Below, piece after piece: positions 21,138 through 32,492 of a DNA stretch of 47,639 nucleotides (positions are counted from its first letter, which is position 1; each line of letters starts with the position of its first letter). This DNA comes from Zygnema cylindricum. Its lineage: Eukaryota; Streptophyta; Zygnematophyceae; Zygnematales; Zygnemataceae. The notes under the pieces are model-generated. The model saw only the letters and a program-made list of their open reading frames with translations. It was not told the DNA's origin and made no database searches. The translations under genes were made by a program, and so were the position numbers. The stretch lies in assembly GCA_037447655.1 (NCBI GenBank), contig JBBHKE010001389.1, positions 182,501-230,139 of the forward strand, read 5' to 3'.

Positions 21138-21634
21138 TTGAAAACTAGGCGTTTTTACGGTAGGCCTTTGGTAGGCGCACAAAACTTGGCACAAAACTCT
21201 TGTAGAGTAGGCATACTCTATGTATGTGCGTTTGTGCACACTTTTGTACGAACGTACAAATGTGACGAATGTTTATAGTACAGTGCACGCCTCAGATGAA
21301 AATTTTCAACGAACTGACACGGCGTAGGATGAGTTGTGTTATGGGCTTTTCATGTGATCTTATTAGATCGCTACTTTGATCAGCGACCGTCCGATCGTAC
21401 AAATCTGACGGTTAAAATAAAAAACACCTCAGAACTCACAGAAACAAATAAATTGTCCGAATGTTTTTCAAATTTTAGACATGACGTTTAATTCTCTATC
21501 GATCGATGTGCAACTCAACCCTGTTACTATTTTTGTTCATTTTGCGACCAATACAATATGGGTCCTAAGGTCATATTGTATGTTTTACATACAATAGGCA
21601 TATTGCATGGGCCTACTTTCACCTACTTTTGAAC
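21138..21634. mobile_element. Family C element C2
   Basis: The right end CCTACTTTTGAAC is intact; the left end is altered (TTGAAAACTAGGCGTTTTTA). The left part (TTGGCACAAAACTC, GTAGAGTAGGCATACT) recurs at 45860-45900. The right part is inverse to the left part of C1. Confidence 0.65.
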
Positions 21635-23772
21635 TATTGGTCAAATCGTACAAGGTATACATTTATTCCAGTGAATGTACGTACGATTTGCCCAAAGAGC
21701 TGTACAATTTACCCTCAACATTATGGCAAATATCTCCCAAAGTACAGTAATTGCCTGCAGGTAAATGTAATAGTTACGACATCGGCTTTCACCTTACGTC
21801 TGGTAACGAATAAATCATTAAATCGACAACGATTGGACGATCTACGTTTTAAATTTCCTGAATCCTCGGAGAATTCAATAATGGACTATCCAGATTTCAC
21901 CTTACTGATACTGAGCCTGCTATGATAATCAATAAAGCGAATAAACAATAAATAAACAAATAAATGAAAACGTTCTGCGATAATTCGCTTGCAGCGATTT
22001 TCTGCGATGTTTCTGGTAACCACTCGGCGATTCTTCTACAGCAGGCCTTGCAATGAATTGTCACATCATGTTTGCTTCAGAACTACGCCATCTTCTTTTG
22101 TTGCAAGCTTCCGAGCAATATTTTTTTGGTACATGCTTTAGAATTTCATTTTCTTTTGTGAAAATATACGTGTCCTTCAGTTTCTGCATGTTGCAAGCTT
22201 CTGAACACTTGTAACTGCGTTAAAATTTCATTTTCGTTGAGAAGGACAGAAGTTTCCTCTTTGCAGACAAGGCTAAAATGGTTTTTTTGCGTGGGAATAG
22301 CCTCCAAATTCAATCAACTCTTGTATCTAATGGAAGAACTGAAATTTTTCTTTAGCTAGAAAGTTTTTCAATTTTGTCAAAAAGTAACTTTTCGAGAAAC
22401 TGTATTCATCAGTTACGGAAGATAAGTAGTTGAAATCCTGGGCAAGTGAACCGTTAAGCTGGTTGTATATACGAATATCTTGGGGAATCATTTAAATAGA
22501 GGCACGCTGATTGATTTCGTGTTCAAATTTAGGTCAAAAGCTATTGAAATGGATCCCGCAAAGCCAAAAACTGACGTAGAAATGGATCCAGAATGGCTAG
22601 TAAAAGGAGAACAGGGTGAACATCCCGCAACAATAATACGTGTATATTCTCATAGGCCAAAAGCGGTTGTTTTTAGGAGAAGATTTACCAAAAAAAAAAA
22701 GAATTGATCGACAAACAACCACATGGAAAAAACTGCACTGAGGTGTGAAAAAAGGTATGCTTCACGTCACTGGTAGGAGAGGATGGTTCGGATTCAAGCA
22801 AATGATCATCATGTCATATATTAGTATTTAGTATTTTGTTACGTCTTTTTTTGTATTTTCAACATTGAATCAGGAATTTCAATTAGCATTTGTGGTTCAT
22901 GATTTTGCAGAAGTTCTTCGGCTTCAAAACTTACACTTGTTTCCCGTGACCATCAGGTACTAAAAAACAAGCATCCAAAAGAAAATCTCGTGATTTAAAA
23001 TAATTTCCAAAAACCGGACTGTATTACAAAGGCAAAAGATGTGATGGTGACTGATAATGTTTTCGGTCTTTCAGTTTCTTTCTTGCTATTCGTTTTCTTT
23101 TTTCCCGTGTCAGATGGTGTACCATTGCGCTTTTCTAATAAAGAACTCTACTATAATATTGATGTTATCAGCAGTGATGCTCGACTGTAGCCGACCGAAT
23201 AAAGAGGTTTAGTTGGAAGTTTGGCACGAGTACATTCATACTCCAGTTCTATAGTTGATTGTTGCAGTTTGTTTAACTTCTCCATACATGTACAGTACAA
23301 TCGACGGGAAAAAAAAAAATTTTGCAGGCATCTAGGAAGAAGGTGCTGTCTTATATTAGCTGTAGGCAAATAGTTAAAACGGCGGTAGGTATTTGTCTTC
23401 CCGTATACTTACCAGAAAGTGTGATAGATACACAAAAACGTTTACCTTTGGAATAGATGAGGACTAATAGTACAAATACATGTGGTTTTTAACAAGTGGA
23501 AGCTTGGTTTTGAGATGATGTTCTCCACGTCATTTTAATTGAATTGTTGTTTTTGCACAGTTTGGGGCCTTAACCGCAGGCATTACCTAAGGCAGTTGGT
23601 CGAATGTATGTAGTCTGGTAACTGCAATGTCTGGCCATTGTAATGTCAATATTGTATACATGGAGAGGTCCAAAGTTGAGGCTTACTATGACTATTTGGT
23701 TGTTCCTTTCCCATGTACTGTATATTATGTCCATGATGAAAACAATGATGTTCACACGTAATACTTGGCAAC
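21635..23772. other. Unassigned, repeat-poor stretch
   Basis: No recognised element boundary or gene family. A diverged direct repeat (GTTGCAAGCTTC with AAATTTCATTTTC about 50 bases later) occurs at about 22100 and 22191. One short open frame (22552-22707) is listed separately. Confidence 0.3.
22552..22707 (+). CDS. Hypothetical short open frame, 51 residues
   Basis: The ATG at 22552 opens a charged peptide containing MDPAKPKTDV, MDPEWLVKGEQGEHP and a basic C-terminus (RRRFTKKKKN). The in-frame ATG at 22480 would give 75 residues. The repeated MDP and the charged composition look less random than the surroundings, but I recognise no family and see no flanking exons. It may be chance. Confidence 0.15.
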   Translation, partial: DPAKPKTDVEMDPEWLVKGEQGEHPATIIRVYSHRPKAVVFRRRFTKKKKN

Positions 23773-24265
23773 TACACCGTGAATCGCTATTAGCGTAATG
23801 AAATAGATAGCGTAATGAAACAATTAGCGTACTTTACGGTAAATTGTGTTTTTTCGGGTACACCATGATACTAATTTATCATGTACTCTAATTTGTAAAC
23901 TGCTTTGTAAAAATTTTCAGCACATAATATGTCCACACTAAAACATGTATTTGTACGAAACTGTTCAATTCGTACGCCGTCGCGTTTTTTTGACATCTGC
24001 GTTTGCCGGAAAATATTTACGCAATTATATATTATTATATTTTCTGTACCTTTAAACTTAAAAATGTACGAAATAGTACAGATCTGGCAGTCCGTACACC
24101 ACACTATTTAAAAGGGCACTAAATTACAGTTATGAACCGCATTGAGCGGGGTACCTCAAATAACGTTCAAAAACATTTAGCGTACTTTATTCTATTTGAG
24201 AATTTGCCCCAAAAAAAGGGGTACCCCAATTAGCGTCATGTACGCTAATAGCGATTCGCGGTGTA
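23773..24265. mobile_element. Family A MITE, copy A15 (493 bp)
   Basis: The ends are TACACCGTGAATCGCTATTA and TAATAGCGATTCGCGGTGTA. The interior resembles A17 (TTTGTACGAAACTG, GGTACCCCAATTAGCG) and retains the uninterrupted GTACTCTAATTTG that is split by a Harbinger-like insertion in A17. Confidence 0.85.
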
Positions 24266-26440
24266 GTGTTTAACTTAGGTTGTCCAAATTATCCTATTTG
24301 TTGCACTCTACCTCACAGATACAGCAGATCTACATCGCAGATGTCACCAACTTCCCAAGTTTCTTAGATAGAGTTTGCAAAATTCTTGCTGCAACATCAT
24401 TTTTTGAGCAGTTTTATTGACCTGTGGTGTGATGATCTGCAACAGTTTCTATTGGAATGAGCACGGGCTCAAATAGTAGGCTCGTGTTCTCCAGGCGTGA
24501 ATGATGCTGTGATTACAGGTGCGAAACAGATATATTGTATCTCCTATTCTGCACTCTAAAGGCGGCGGAAGGAGAAAGAGAAAAGGATTGGAAAAACAAT
24601 TGTATTAAAAGGTGCATAGTGCACGCAAATCGTGAAACAACCTTACCAAAGCGGCCTTACCATATATGTTCTTTTTTTGTTCTTGACATGGCTATGCAAG
24701 CGAGTTGTAGCAATGATAAACCGACCGTTATGTCCGTCGTTCTCAAGGTGAAGCTTTAATGATGATGGAGCAAAGGCTACAAACGGGTATAAGGTACATC
24801 TGATCTTAAGTCTGACATTTTCCAAATCAATTTGAAATCATGTAATTATTTGTACACTCTTTCGTGTTTGCCAGTAATCCAGAAAAAATGATTCGTCTGG
24901 AGGAGGATGCTATGGCAGTAATATGCAAATCAATCTCAGCCTCAAAAAAAAGGGGTCAAATAACAATATACATTTTTAGTCTCGTCAATCTCTTTCTAGT
25001 ACACCTGTAGGGAATAATGTGAGCAAAACAGAAACAAAAAAAGATAGGTACAAGATTTCAAGCAAAGCAAATACAGATTATGAAGTTTTAATAAATAAAC
25101 ATTAGAAATGCCATTCCAGTTCACTACAAATATAGCACCAAATACCGGGAAAAGGCAAATAAAAACCATTTTCAAGTTGTACCATTCCAGGTCTCAAACA
25201 AGAGCGAGATCATAAATCCAGAATCCAATTTCATTCTTACCATACTCAATTTGTTCAGAAAAAAAAAAAAAAAAAACCCTTTACTTTCATTGAAATTGTA
25301 TGGCATATGCAAAACCAATTTTTCACTTCCATTTTTATATCAATTCTGAGTCCAAGTAGAAAAAGAAAAAAAAAACTTCAATACCACACACCCGAAATCC
25401 CCTCCACAACATTCACACTCATCCCATCACACCAACAATCGAAAATCAAATAGAAAAACTGATTGAATTGAAAAAGTTTATCACATGAAATTGTTTTCCA
25501 CATAGAAAAAGTTTTCCACGTAAAAACATCGTGTCCTCTACTAGTCCTGATTGCCTCATAAGGGCATACAAAGGGATTTCCCTCTCTCTCTCCCTCTACA
25601 ACCCACCTTCAAGGTGGACGTGACCTCCCACAATTTGAAAAAAAAAGAAAAATAAGAGGGAGAGAGAGGAGAGAGGGGAGAGTTAAAGAGAGACTAAAGT
25701 TGCAATACAAACAACTTCAAAAAAAGGATATTACAAGAAACAAAAAAAAAGACAAAAATAAACTGAAAAATTCAATTCCTAAGCCCACCTCAAAAAGGAA
25801 TATTTACTATACAACCCACTCTTGGTGTGAGTTGAACCTGTCTCCCTCTCCCCTCTCCCCTCTTCCCCTCCCCCTCCCGCCGCATGGCTTTTATGAAAAG
25901 AAAAAAAGAAATTCTAAAAAGTTTTCACTCACCCCTATTCACAAAAAACCCATTTATAATAGAGCTCCCCGTTTCTCCCCTTCTCTCCCTCCCTCTTCTT
26001 ACCTCCCACTCCCCTTGCTCTCTTCTTATTCTTTCCACCTCTTTGTTCCTCTCCTTGCTCTCTCTCTCTCTCTCCCCCTCCCTCTCTTTTATATCTCTAC
26101 CTACTAACTGTACAAGTCTCCCTCTTCCTTAGCCTCATGTATACAAGGTATCCTCATATCCTAGCCCCTAACTCTCTCCCTCCCACTCCCCCGTTCTCTC
26201 ATTCCTCTCCTATGTACTGAACCGATACTCCATATCCCTCTCCCCCTCCCTCCCACGTGTCAAAACTTACTATCCAAAGTCAGGCTGCAAGAAGCCTAAC
26301 ATTTCACCCCTCTTCTCCCTCCCTCCCCCCCCCCCCCTTTTTAATATCTACAAAATTACCTCTCATCCATTTCCCTCTCACCTCAATTCTTCTCTCCTTC
26401 CCTCACCCCATCCTTCCCTCTCACCGTCTCCCTCTCTATC
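24266..26440. other. 3' flank of the GATA gene, CT-rich
   Basis: From about 25840 to the GATA stop codon the plus strand is CCCTCTCC-like, including a 13-C run at 26325-26337; read on the gene strand this is a GA-rich 3' UTR or terminal flank. A hairpin CCACCTTCAAGGTGG lies at about 25609-25623. Open frames here are low-complexity. Confidence 0.4.
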
Positions 26441-29108
26441 TCAGCACTTGACAGCTGTCCAGTCAAAATTTCCTCTCCCCATTCTCAACATCATCAAAAG
26501 CTTCGCTGCCTCCTCCTTCTGCATACTCTCTCCCTCTTCTCTCTCCATCCCCTCACTGCGTCCTTCCTCTTCTTCCTCCTCCATCTCCTCCTCCACTTCC
26601 CCCTCTGCCTCCTCCTCCTTTGATCCCGCCATTACCACCTGCGTCTCCCTCTCCCTCTCCCTCTCCTCCTCCCCCCTACTAACAACATAACAACTGTTCC
26701 ATGTCGGCGAGGTCGTCCTCCCTCCTCTCTCTCTCCGTGTCACACAACTGTCTCCGCTACTCGTTCCATTATTCTCATCCCCACTGTCCGAAACCGATAG
26801 CTCCTCTCTCTCTCTCTCCCTATCCCCCCATATCCTCCCAACGCTGTTCTTTGTGACACAATTCCGGCTACGTTTCGTAATTCCCGCCATCCTTACGGTA
26901 TTTTTTACGGAATATCCCTCGTCCTCCGTCGCCCACGACGGAGGAGACGACCTTCTCCGTTTGTTCCATTTTGCCAGCTGGCAAGAGGGCAAGGACTGAG
27001 GGGCAGGAGGGGAGAGAGAGGGAGACGTGGCGAGAGAGAGGGGAGGAGTGAGAGAGAGCGGCGGGGAGAGAGAGAGAGACGGGGAGGAAGAGAGCGGGCA
27101 AGAAACAGTGGAAGGAGAGACGGAGGAAAGTGTGAGTGAGGGTGAGGGAGAGGAAGGCGAGGAAGCGGGAGAGGGAGAAAAGGAGGGAGAGAGGGACTTC
27201 TGGGGCGGATGTGTGTCTGCGTGGTGGTTGCCACGTGGCAGCTTGAGATTGGCCGAGGGAGACTTCTGGGGGGGGCAGCCTCTGGCGAGGACGAAGGAGA
27301 GAGCTTTTTTCAGCTTGTACCACCGAATACCGCAGGCGTTGCAGAGGACCTGGAGGGGAGGAGGGAGAGAGAGGGAGAAGAAAATTGGGGATGAGCTTAG
27401 GGTGGTAGAAAAAGCATTGGAGGAAAACTGCGGAACCCCAATTTCACCCCTTCTTTCTAATTTCTACTACTGCCGAAATTTAAAAAAACCAAGCTGAAAA
27501 CTGAAATAGGGACTCAAATTGAAATAAAAACTGCAGTGAATTCAAAACTAAAACAAAAATTAAAACTAAGAATAAAACTGAAACTGAAGCTGAAATTGAA
27601 ATTGAAATTGAAACTAAATAGGAACAACAAATACGTCCACAAAGATAGAATATAAACAACAAAAACAATAAAACTTTAATAAAAACAAAACCAAGAATGC
27701 GGTCCAGAATAGAAATTTCCCAAAGAAAACCAAAAATACACAAAAAAAAAAAACGAACCCTTCCTCACTCTCTTCCCCCCCCCCCCCCCCCCCCCCCCCG
27801 GGAAAAAAAAAACACAAACCAAACTGCTCCAAAACTGCCCAAAGAATATTTTCTCCCAAGAAAAAAAATAAAACATTACATACCTCCCTCCCAATCTCCT
27901 TCCAGCTATCCTTCTCTTCCCCTCCCTCACTCCCTTCCCTTTGCTTTCCTCCTCCTACTCACTCTCCCTCTTTCCTCCAGTTTCCCCTCTCCCTCCTTTT
28001 TCCTCCTCCTCTCCTCTCCTCCTCTTCCCTTCCCTACAATCACATTTGAGGATGAAATTTCCTTACGACCCCTTTCCTTCCAAGAAAACTGTCAATTCCG
28101 TCCCCCTCCCCCTCCCCCTCCCCCTCCCCCTCCCCCCTCCTGTCCCTCCCCCTCCCCCTCCCCCTCCCCCCTCCTGTCCCTCCCCCCTCCTGTCCCTCCC
28201 CACCACATGGGCCCACCCCACCCCCATTACCGCCCAATTCTAGGCTCTCAATTTCGCACAGATTCATATCCAATTCCGTACAATTCTTCCCCTATCCGTA
28301 CAATTTTTTTTAACTACCCGAACAAATATTTCCATGTCCGTACAAACCTTAACACGTCCGTACAGTCCCTTACAATTGTCACGTACACTACAATTCCGTA
28401 CAATTCTTTGCAACCCACCCTCCAACCGGACACAAATCTCTGTAAAACCGTACAATTACATACACTTCCGTACAGTGTCATGTGTGTCCGTACATTTTAC
28501 GTAGTTCCGTACAGTTCCGTACAGGTAGGAGTCTGTACCTTTCTTCCGGGAGGTCCGTTCCTCCATAGAGGCGTCCGCGTGATGCGACACCACTCGCAGC
28601 TTTTGGGGCCATTCCATCCCTCTCTCTCCCTCTCCCCCCCTGTCCCCCCCATCACCACCTCGCCCTCTCCCTCTTCGCACGTGGGACATCCTTCATCCTC
28701 TCCTCTCCCTCTCTGACAAGCGGCACCATCCATTCCCCCTCCTCCGCGAAACCCGGCCCCGCCCCCATCACTCCCTCTCTCTCCCTCCCTCTCCCTCTCC
28801 CCTCCCGGGAGATTCCTGACGATTCTGTCTACCACGTCCCAGTCCGCACGTGTGAAGGCCTCTTTGTAGCGAATGAGACACAATCCTGCGGCATGCAAAC
28901 GCTGCTTTCGCACGTGCGAAAATCCGTCCGTACGGTTGGCGGAAGTAGTGTCCGTACCGCCTCCTAGGGCCTCGAGCACGAGAGCTACCCCCCCACGAAC
29001 GAGTTGGCCCACGACCGGATCGTCAGAGCCCCACTGGAAGGCAATGTCGGTGCCCATGGAGCGTCCGTTTTGACTTTCCGGAATTCGCGGGTGCAAATGG
29101 AGTAAAGC
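26441..29108 (-). CDS. GATA-type zinc-finger transcription factor (5' end missing)
   Basis: Two exons on the minus strand, 29108-28539 (190 codons) and 27349-26441 (302 residues plus stop), join in phase 0 (AAG|GTACAG ... CCAG|GTC). The junction rebuilds one GATA finger: CEWC at 171-174, TPLWRNGPPG at 179-188 and LCNACGIRW at 192-200, giving C-X2-C-X18-C-X2-C as in plant GATA factors, followed by a basic YKLKKA tail. GATA factors bind (A/T)GATA(A/G) DNA in the nucleus. Before the finger are a non-repetitive region (GTDIAFQWGSDDPVVGQLV) and Arg/Glu- and Gly-rich runs; after it come a Ser/Pro-rich region, a basic patch (KWNKRRR, a possible nuclear signal) and an acidic glutamate tract near the end. 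The first exon listed begins at an acceptor (ATCAG|GCT), so further 5' exons exist; I could not place them. Confidence 0.8.
27775..27799 (+). repeat. Homopolymer of 25 C (G on the gene strand)
   Basis: Uninterrupted C run ending in GGG, inside the GATA intron. Length may be affected by sequencing error. Confidence 0.9.
28101..28200 (+). repeat. CCCCCT repeat block (G-quadruplex potential on the gene strand)
   Basis: A run of CCCCCT hexamers interspersed with CCTGTCCCT. On the transcribed-strand product this reads AGGGGG repeated many times, more than enough G-runs for quadruplex folding. Confidence 0.85.
28275..28524 (+). promoter_or_regulatory. Cluster of ten CCGTACA words
   Basis: Ten CCGTACA copies, nine of them TCCGTACA and four the full TCCGTACAA, all in one orientation within 250 bp; an extra ACGTACA lies among them. 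TNCGTACAA is the known binding consensus of SBP-box factors. The cluster ends 14 bases inside the GATA intron from its donor. Binding is inferred. Confidence 0.4.
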
Positions 29109-29901
29109 CTGATAAAAAAACGGCAGGAAACGGTCAAGAAACGGTAAAGAAACGGTCGAAAACGGTGAAGAAACGGTGGAGAACGGTGGAAAAACGGTGA
29201 AATTCGGTGAAGGATGGAGGGAGAGCGGAGGTGGGAGGAGGGAGAGAAGGGAATTTGGAAGTTTGGGGGAATTGGGAAGTTTTCCTAAGGGAAGGGAGAA
29301 AAGTGAGAAGGGGGGGTGGAGGGAGGGGATTGTAAGGGGGAGAGGGTACCGTATGGGGACTTGACGTCACGGTACGAAATGTTGCGTTATGTTCAGCAGT
29401 CAGACGTTTGTATGTACGGAAAAGTACATTTAAGGGATATCTGTCCAGGGTGGAGGTGAGTCAGCCCTTCAAAAATCACCGCGTGACGACAGAGTTTGCC
29501 AGCCAATGAGAAGCCGACGTATGGATTTTGTCACATGGGTTTTGCGGGCGGTAGGACTTCGTCGCACGCGCCAAAAGAATATTTTACTTGGACGTACATT
29601 TTCGCTACTGCATGTGACCGTACGGACGTGTCGTAAAGGTACGAATGTGTTCGGAGGTACGAAAGGTGATTCCTTTGGCAATTCATGCGTGCACTTGCCC
29701 AAAATTCGGGAGGAAAAGGGAGAAATCAGAAATGATTGCTATTACGTTAGCGTGTGGTGCGGATAAGGCACTTTGGTAGGTCGGTGGGTTTGTCGTGGCG
29801 CGGTTTATCCAAAATTCGGGGTTCAGAGCCAATCTATATCTGCGTCTGCAATTAATCGGACGGTTCCCACACGTGGCTAATATTTTGCCACGTCGCTGCG
29901 A

Positions 29902-29910
29902 AGATATAAA
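29902..29910 (+). promoter_or_regulatory. TATA-like box flanked by ACGT boxes
   Basis: GATATAAAG is preceded by CACACGTGGC and GCCACGTCG and followed by CCACGTGTT. The arrangement is that of a plant G-box promoter, but no convincing gene starts downstream. Confidence 0.3.
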
Positions 29911-30357
29911 GCCGACCACGTGTTAAAACGTAAGAAGTTTCATTTACGAACACGGCTCCCAATCGCGGGCCGAAAAGCCGCGCCTTCCAGAAGATGCGGA
30001 GCGGCAGCCAGCGCAGAGCTTAGCAGTCAGATTGTCTTGTCTTTACGCGGGCAAAAAGTATATGATGTACGATCCCATACGGATATGTCACACGTGGGAG
30101 AGAGAGAGAAGATATGAGAACAAGCGTAGGAATTGTCGGTAAGCCAGTTTGTGAGATTTGGCGGCTGACTGTATGCAGACGTTTGCGGCGGCCGACCGGC
30201 AGAAATTTTTTTGGCAGCATCTGCTTGCAAAGATTAGGATGACAAGGCGATCGGCACGCGCCGCGTGAAATTATCTGGGATCGTACACGTGTCAAGATGA
30301 TCAGACACGCCTCGTAATAGCAGGCCGAATCTATTTTTCAAGATTGGCTCTATCCGC

Positions 30358-30565
30358 ATGGAAAATTGGAAAGGAGAAGTACAGTACGGAAGTTCCGGGA
30401 AATGTGAACCTCGTGGATGTTCCATGTGCGAATCAGGACTGTGTTTCAGTTTTAAGGAGAATAAAGATTCTGTCCTTATCCGCCAATGGCGTCGGACCTC
30501 TTGGAGAGCTGAAACGCCACAAAGCTACAAAAGGCGAGAGTTTTCCTGAGCGCTTTCCGTGCTAA
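30358..30565 (+). CDS. Small cysteine-containing open frame(s), unidentified
   Basis: Two plus-strand frames are open together. One (30358-30549, 63 residues) has a cysteine cluster, KCEPRGCSMCESGLC. The other (to 30565) reads VPCANQDCVSVLRRIKIL. At most one can be real. I recognise neither; both may be remnants of a broken gene or chance. Confidence 0.15.
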
Positions 30566-30720
30566 ACTGTCATTTGGACACCAAAAAGGACACTAAAAGA
30601 AATCGTACTAAATCCTGTCCTATAGGACCAAGAAAGGAAAAGCCAGAATCCCCGAAGGAACCAGAGAATGGATCAGACAGGATCTGGATGACGTCAGGAT
30701 AAAAGATTTGAAAAGCCCTA

Positions 30721-31140
30721 CTAGCGAATGGCTAAACCGGTCGGTGATTTTTCCCTCAAAAGTTGGTGACGATCACTAAACGATGCAGGTCCGTACTGGA
30801 CTGAAACGTACAATTCATTTAAATCTAGCTCTATAGCGGCTTGAGAAATATCACCAGTAGGAACCCCCGACGGTCTGACTGCGACACGTGGCATAAACAG
30901 AATCCAGACATACATCGGAAAGAAGGTACAAGAAATTGTGAACAGAAAGAAATTGAGAACAGAAAGAAATTGTTTCGCCATCCAGGCGTCAAAATCGAAG
31001 CTTCGCTCCTCTTCAGCGCAATAACCGGAACTGCCCGGCGGCGCAAAAAAACCGTACTTTAAACTCGTACTATTATCGCGGAAATAAACGTATTGTTTCG
31101 AATCAGTCGAAAGTCGAAACCGACGACAATATAGCATCAT
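30721..31140 (-). CDS. Hypothetical 139-residue open frame with a hydrophobic segment
   Basis: The ATG at 31140 opens a frame to 30721 with a possible membrane segment (about residues 57-83, FLSVLNFFLFTISCTFFPMY inside it) and a hydrophilic C-terminus. A direct repeat GAACAGAAAGAAATTG lies within it at 30947-30980. It is the longest frame of this stretch that is not low-complexity. No family recognised; the region is flanked by repeats. Confidence 0.2.
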   Translation of the reverse strand: MMLYCRRFRLSTDSKQYVYFRDNSTSLKYGFFAPPGSSGYCAEEERSFDFDAWMAKQFLSVLNFFLFTISCTFFPMYVWILFMPRVAVRPSGVPTGDISQAAIELDLNELYVSVQYGPASFSDRHQLLREKSPTGLAIR

Positions 31141-31642
31141 AGTATCGGGAACATCGAGCTCGATATTTATTAGCTTTGGTCGACATATGTCTACGATAGT
31201 ACGATAGCAGAGCGATATTTTATAAAATTAAGACGTTTTCGATGTACGAAATTTTAGGCATGCAAGCGGCCAAGCGCATACCATGTCAGTACGAAAAGTG
31301 CGCTTATATCTTTGACATCGCAATACTAATGTCAGTATATCGCTCTTATTTTGTCTCTCTATTTTTTATCTCTCTACATATCACGTCGCAGTATCGATTA
31401 TGTTGCCCCCTCGAAAAAATTCATATCGATAATCATCGAAGAAAAATAGAGATAAAAATAAAACACCAAAAAATATAGTACGCATTCGACGCTTACGAAT
31501 CGCCCAAGGATCTCTCGTACTTATTTATTCGACATTTCGGCGCAAAGTAAAGTTTAATACAATACTGTACTTCGTAAATAGCTTTAGAATTAATAGGGTG
31601 ACGTTTACGTGACGATGCCTGTTGTGCCATGTGGCAAACCAC

Positions 31643-31680
31643 TACACCGCCAATCGCTATTAGCGTACATGTTTTGAATA
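31643..31680. mobile_element. Family A MITE end A16 (solo)
   Basis: TACACCGCCAATCGCTATTA followed by GCGTACATG, without a partner end nearby. Confidence 0.55.
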
Positions 31681-31871
31681 ATGGACTCCCAATCATTCAT
31701 TCATTCTAAACGCATCCCGTCCCAGTCAGTCATACCCTCACGATCCTCAGCAGATCCAAACCTGATCGCCACTTCTGATCAATCCAATCGGACCTAATGG
31801 CGATTTAATTCCCCCACTCCAACGAGGCACCCTCTGGTGCCTAGCACATTCAATAGATATTGAGGGATGGA

Positions 31872-32075
31872 GGGAACATGCTCCAAAGGTCTTAGAGTGC
31901 CTTCGGATGTTCATCTGCGAGGAGTTCGCTTCATTCTTCTTTGAAATTGTCAACCCACCCCGAAAAAGGTGGGTTGGCAGATACAAAAAAAAAAAAATCG
32001 TGACACAGTTGACGATTAAGCTACGTGTCATTATGTAAAACTAACAAAAAATCTTAAGATTTGCACATTACACGC
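31872..32075. repeat. Family G repeat with conserved hairpin, copy 1
   Basis: Shares TGTTCATCTGCGAGGAGTT, a CAACCCACC...GGTGGGTTG hairpin, ACGATTAAG and AAATCTTAAGATTTGCACAT with the inverted copy at 35152-35370. Confidence 0.65.
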
Positions 32076-32492
32076 GCTTTACAAAATACAACCGAAAATA
32101 AAAACGAAATTTTGTAACATTCCTTCGTCACGCTATTTTTGGTAACTTTTGTTCGTCGCACTATTTCTCTCAAATGACTTTTTTTATGTTAAAAAACAAA
32201 AGCCCTAAAAACTGAGTTGGCGTACAGACTGGGGTCTGCAAAAAGTAGAAAAGTTATGTCGTATGATTACTTCGTATACATGTACATGGTACGAAAGTGA
32301 AGATTTGAAGTTAAGTTTGGCGGTGTTAAAAATCTGAAAGATATTCAATATCGGATAGTAACTTGCGTGGCGCCAGTCAATTAAGAACAACACGTTGTTT
32401 ACAAACTCTTCGTGATGGAACATCGACTCAATCGACTTGGTCTGTAGAGTTGGCCGTATGATTACAGAAACGTCTGATGGAACTTCACCCTA

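Larger units (their letters stand above)
27350..28538 (-). other. Intron splitting the GATA finger
   Basis: Its donor is GTACAG (28538) and its acceptor CCCTCCAG (27350). It contains a 25-C run, a CCCCCT repeat block and a cluster of CCGTACA words, each listed separately. The 339-codon proline-rich open frame on the plus strand is a by-product of CT-rich composition. Confidence 0.75.
29109..31642. other. Upstream of the GATA exons; unassigned, may hold missing 5' exons
   Basis: 29110-29340 is intronic in character (AACGGTGAAGAAACGG repeats, then GA-rich). A frame open on the minus strand at 29460-29355 ends at ACG|GTACCC and might be a preceding exon, but has no ATG. A TATA-like GATATAAAG at 29902-29910, with CACGTG boxes near 29870 and 29918, could be a plus-strand promoter. 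No gene family was recognised. Confidence 0.3.

Noticed and set aside
26868-27323. Ser/Leu/Pro-rich minus-strand frames overlapping GATA exon 2
   Set aside because: They are in other frames from the one that carries LCNACG and continues to the stop at 26441.
27697-28716. 339-codon proline-rich open frame on the plus strand
   Set aside because: It lies in the GATA intron, runs through a C homopolymer and CCCCCT repeats, and has no domain; composition alone explains its length.
29355-29460. Preceding exon of the GATA gene
   Set aside because: The frame is open and ends at a GT, but it lacks an ATG, the proposed acceptor is weak and no similarity supports it; left unassigned.
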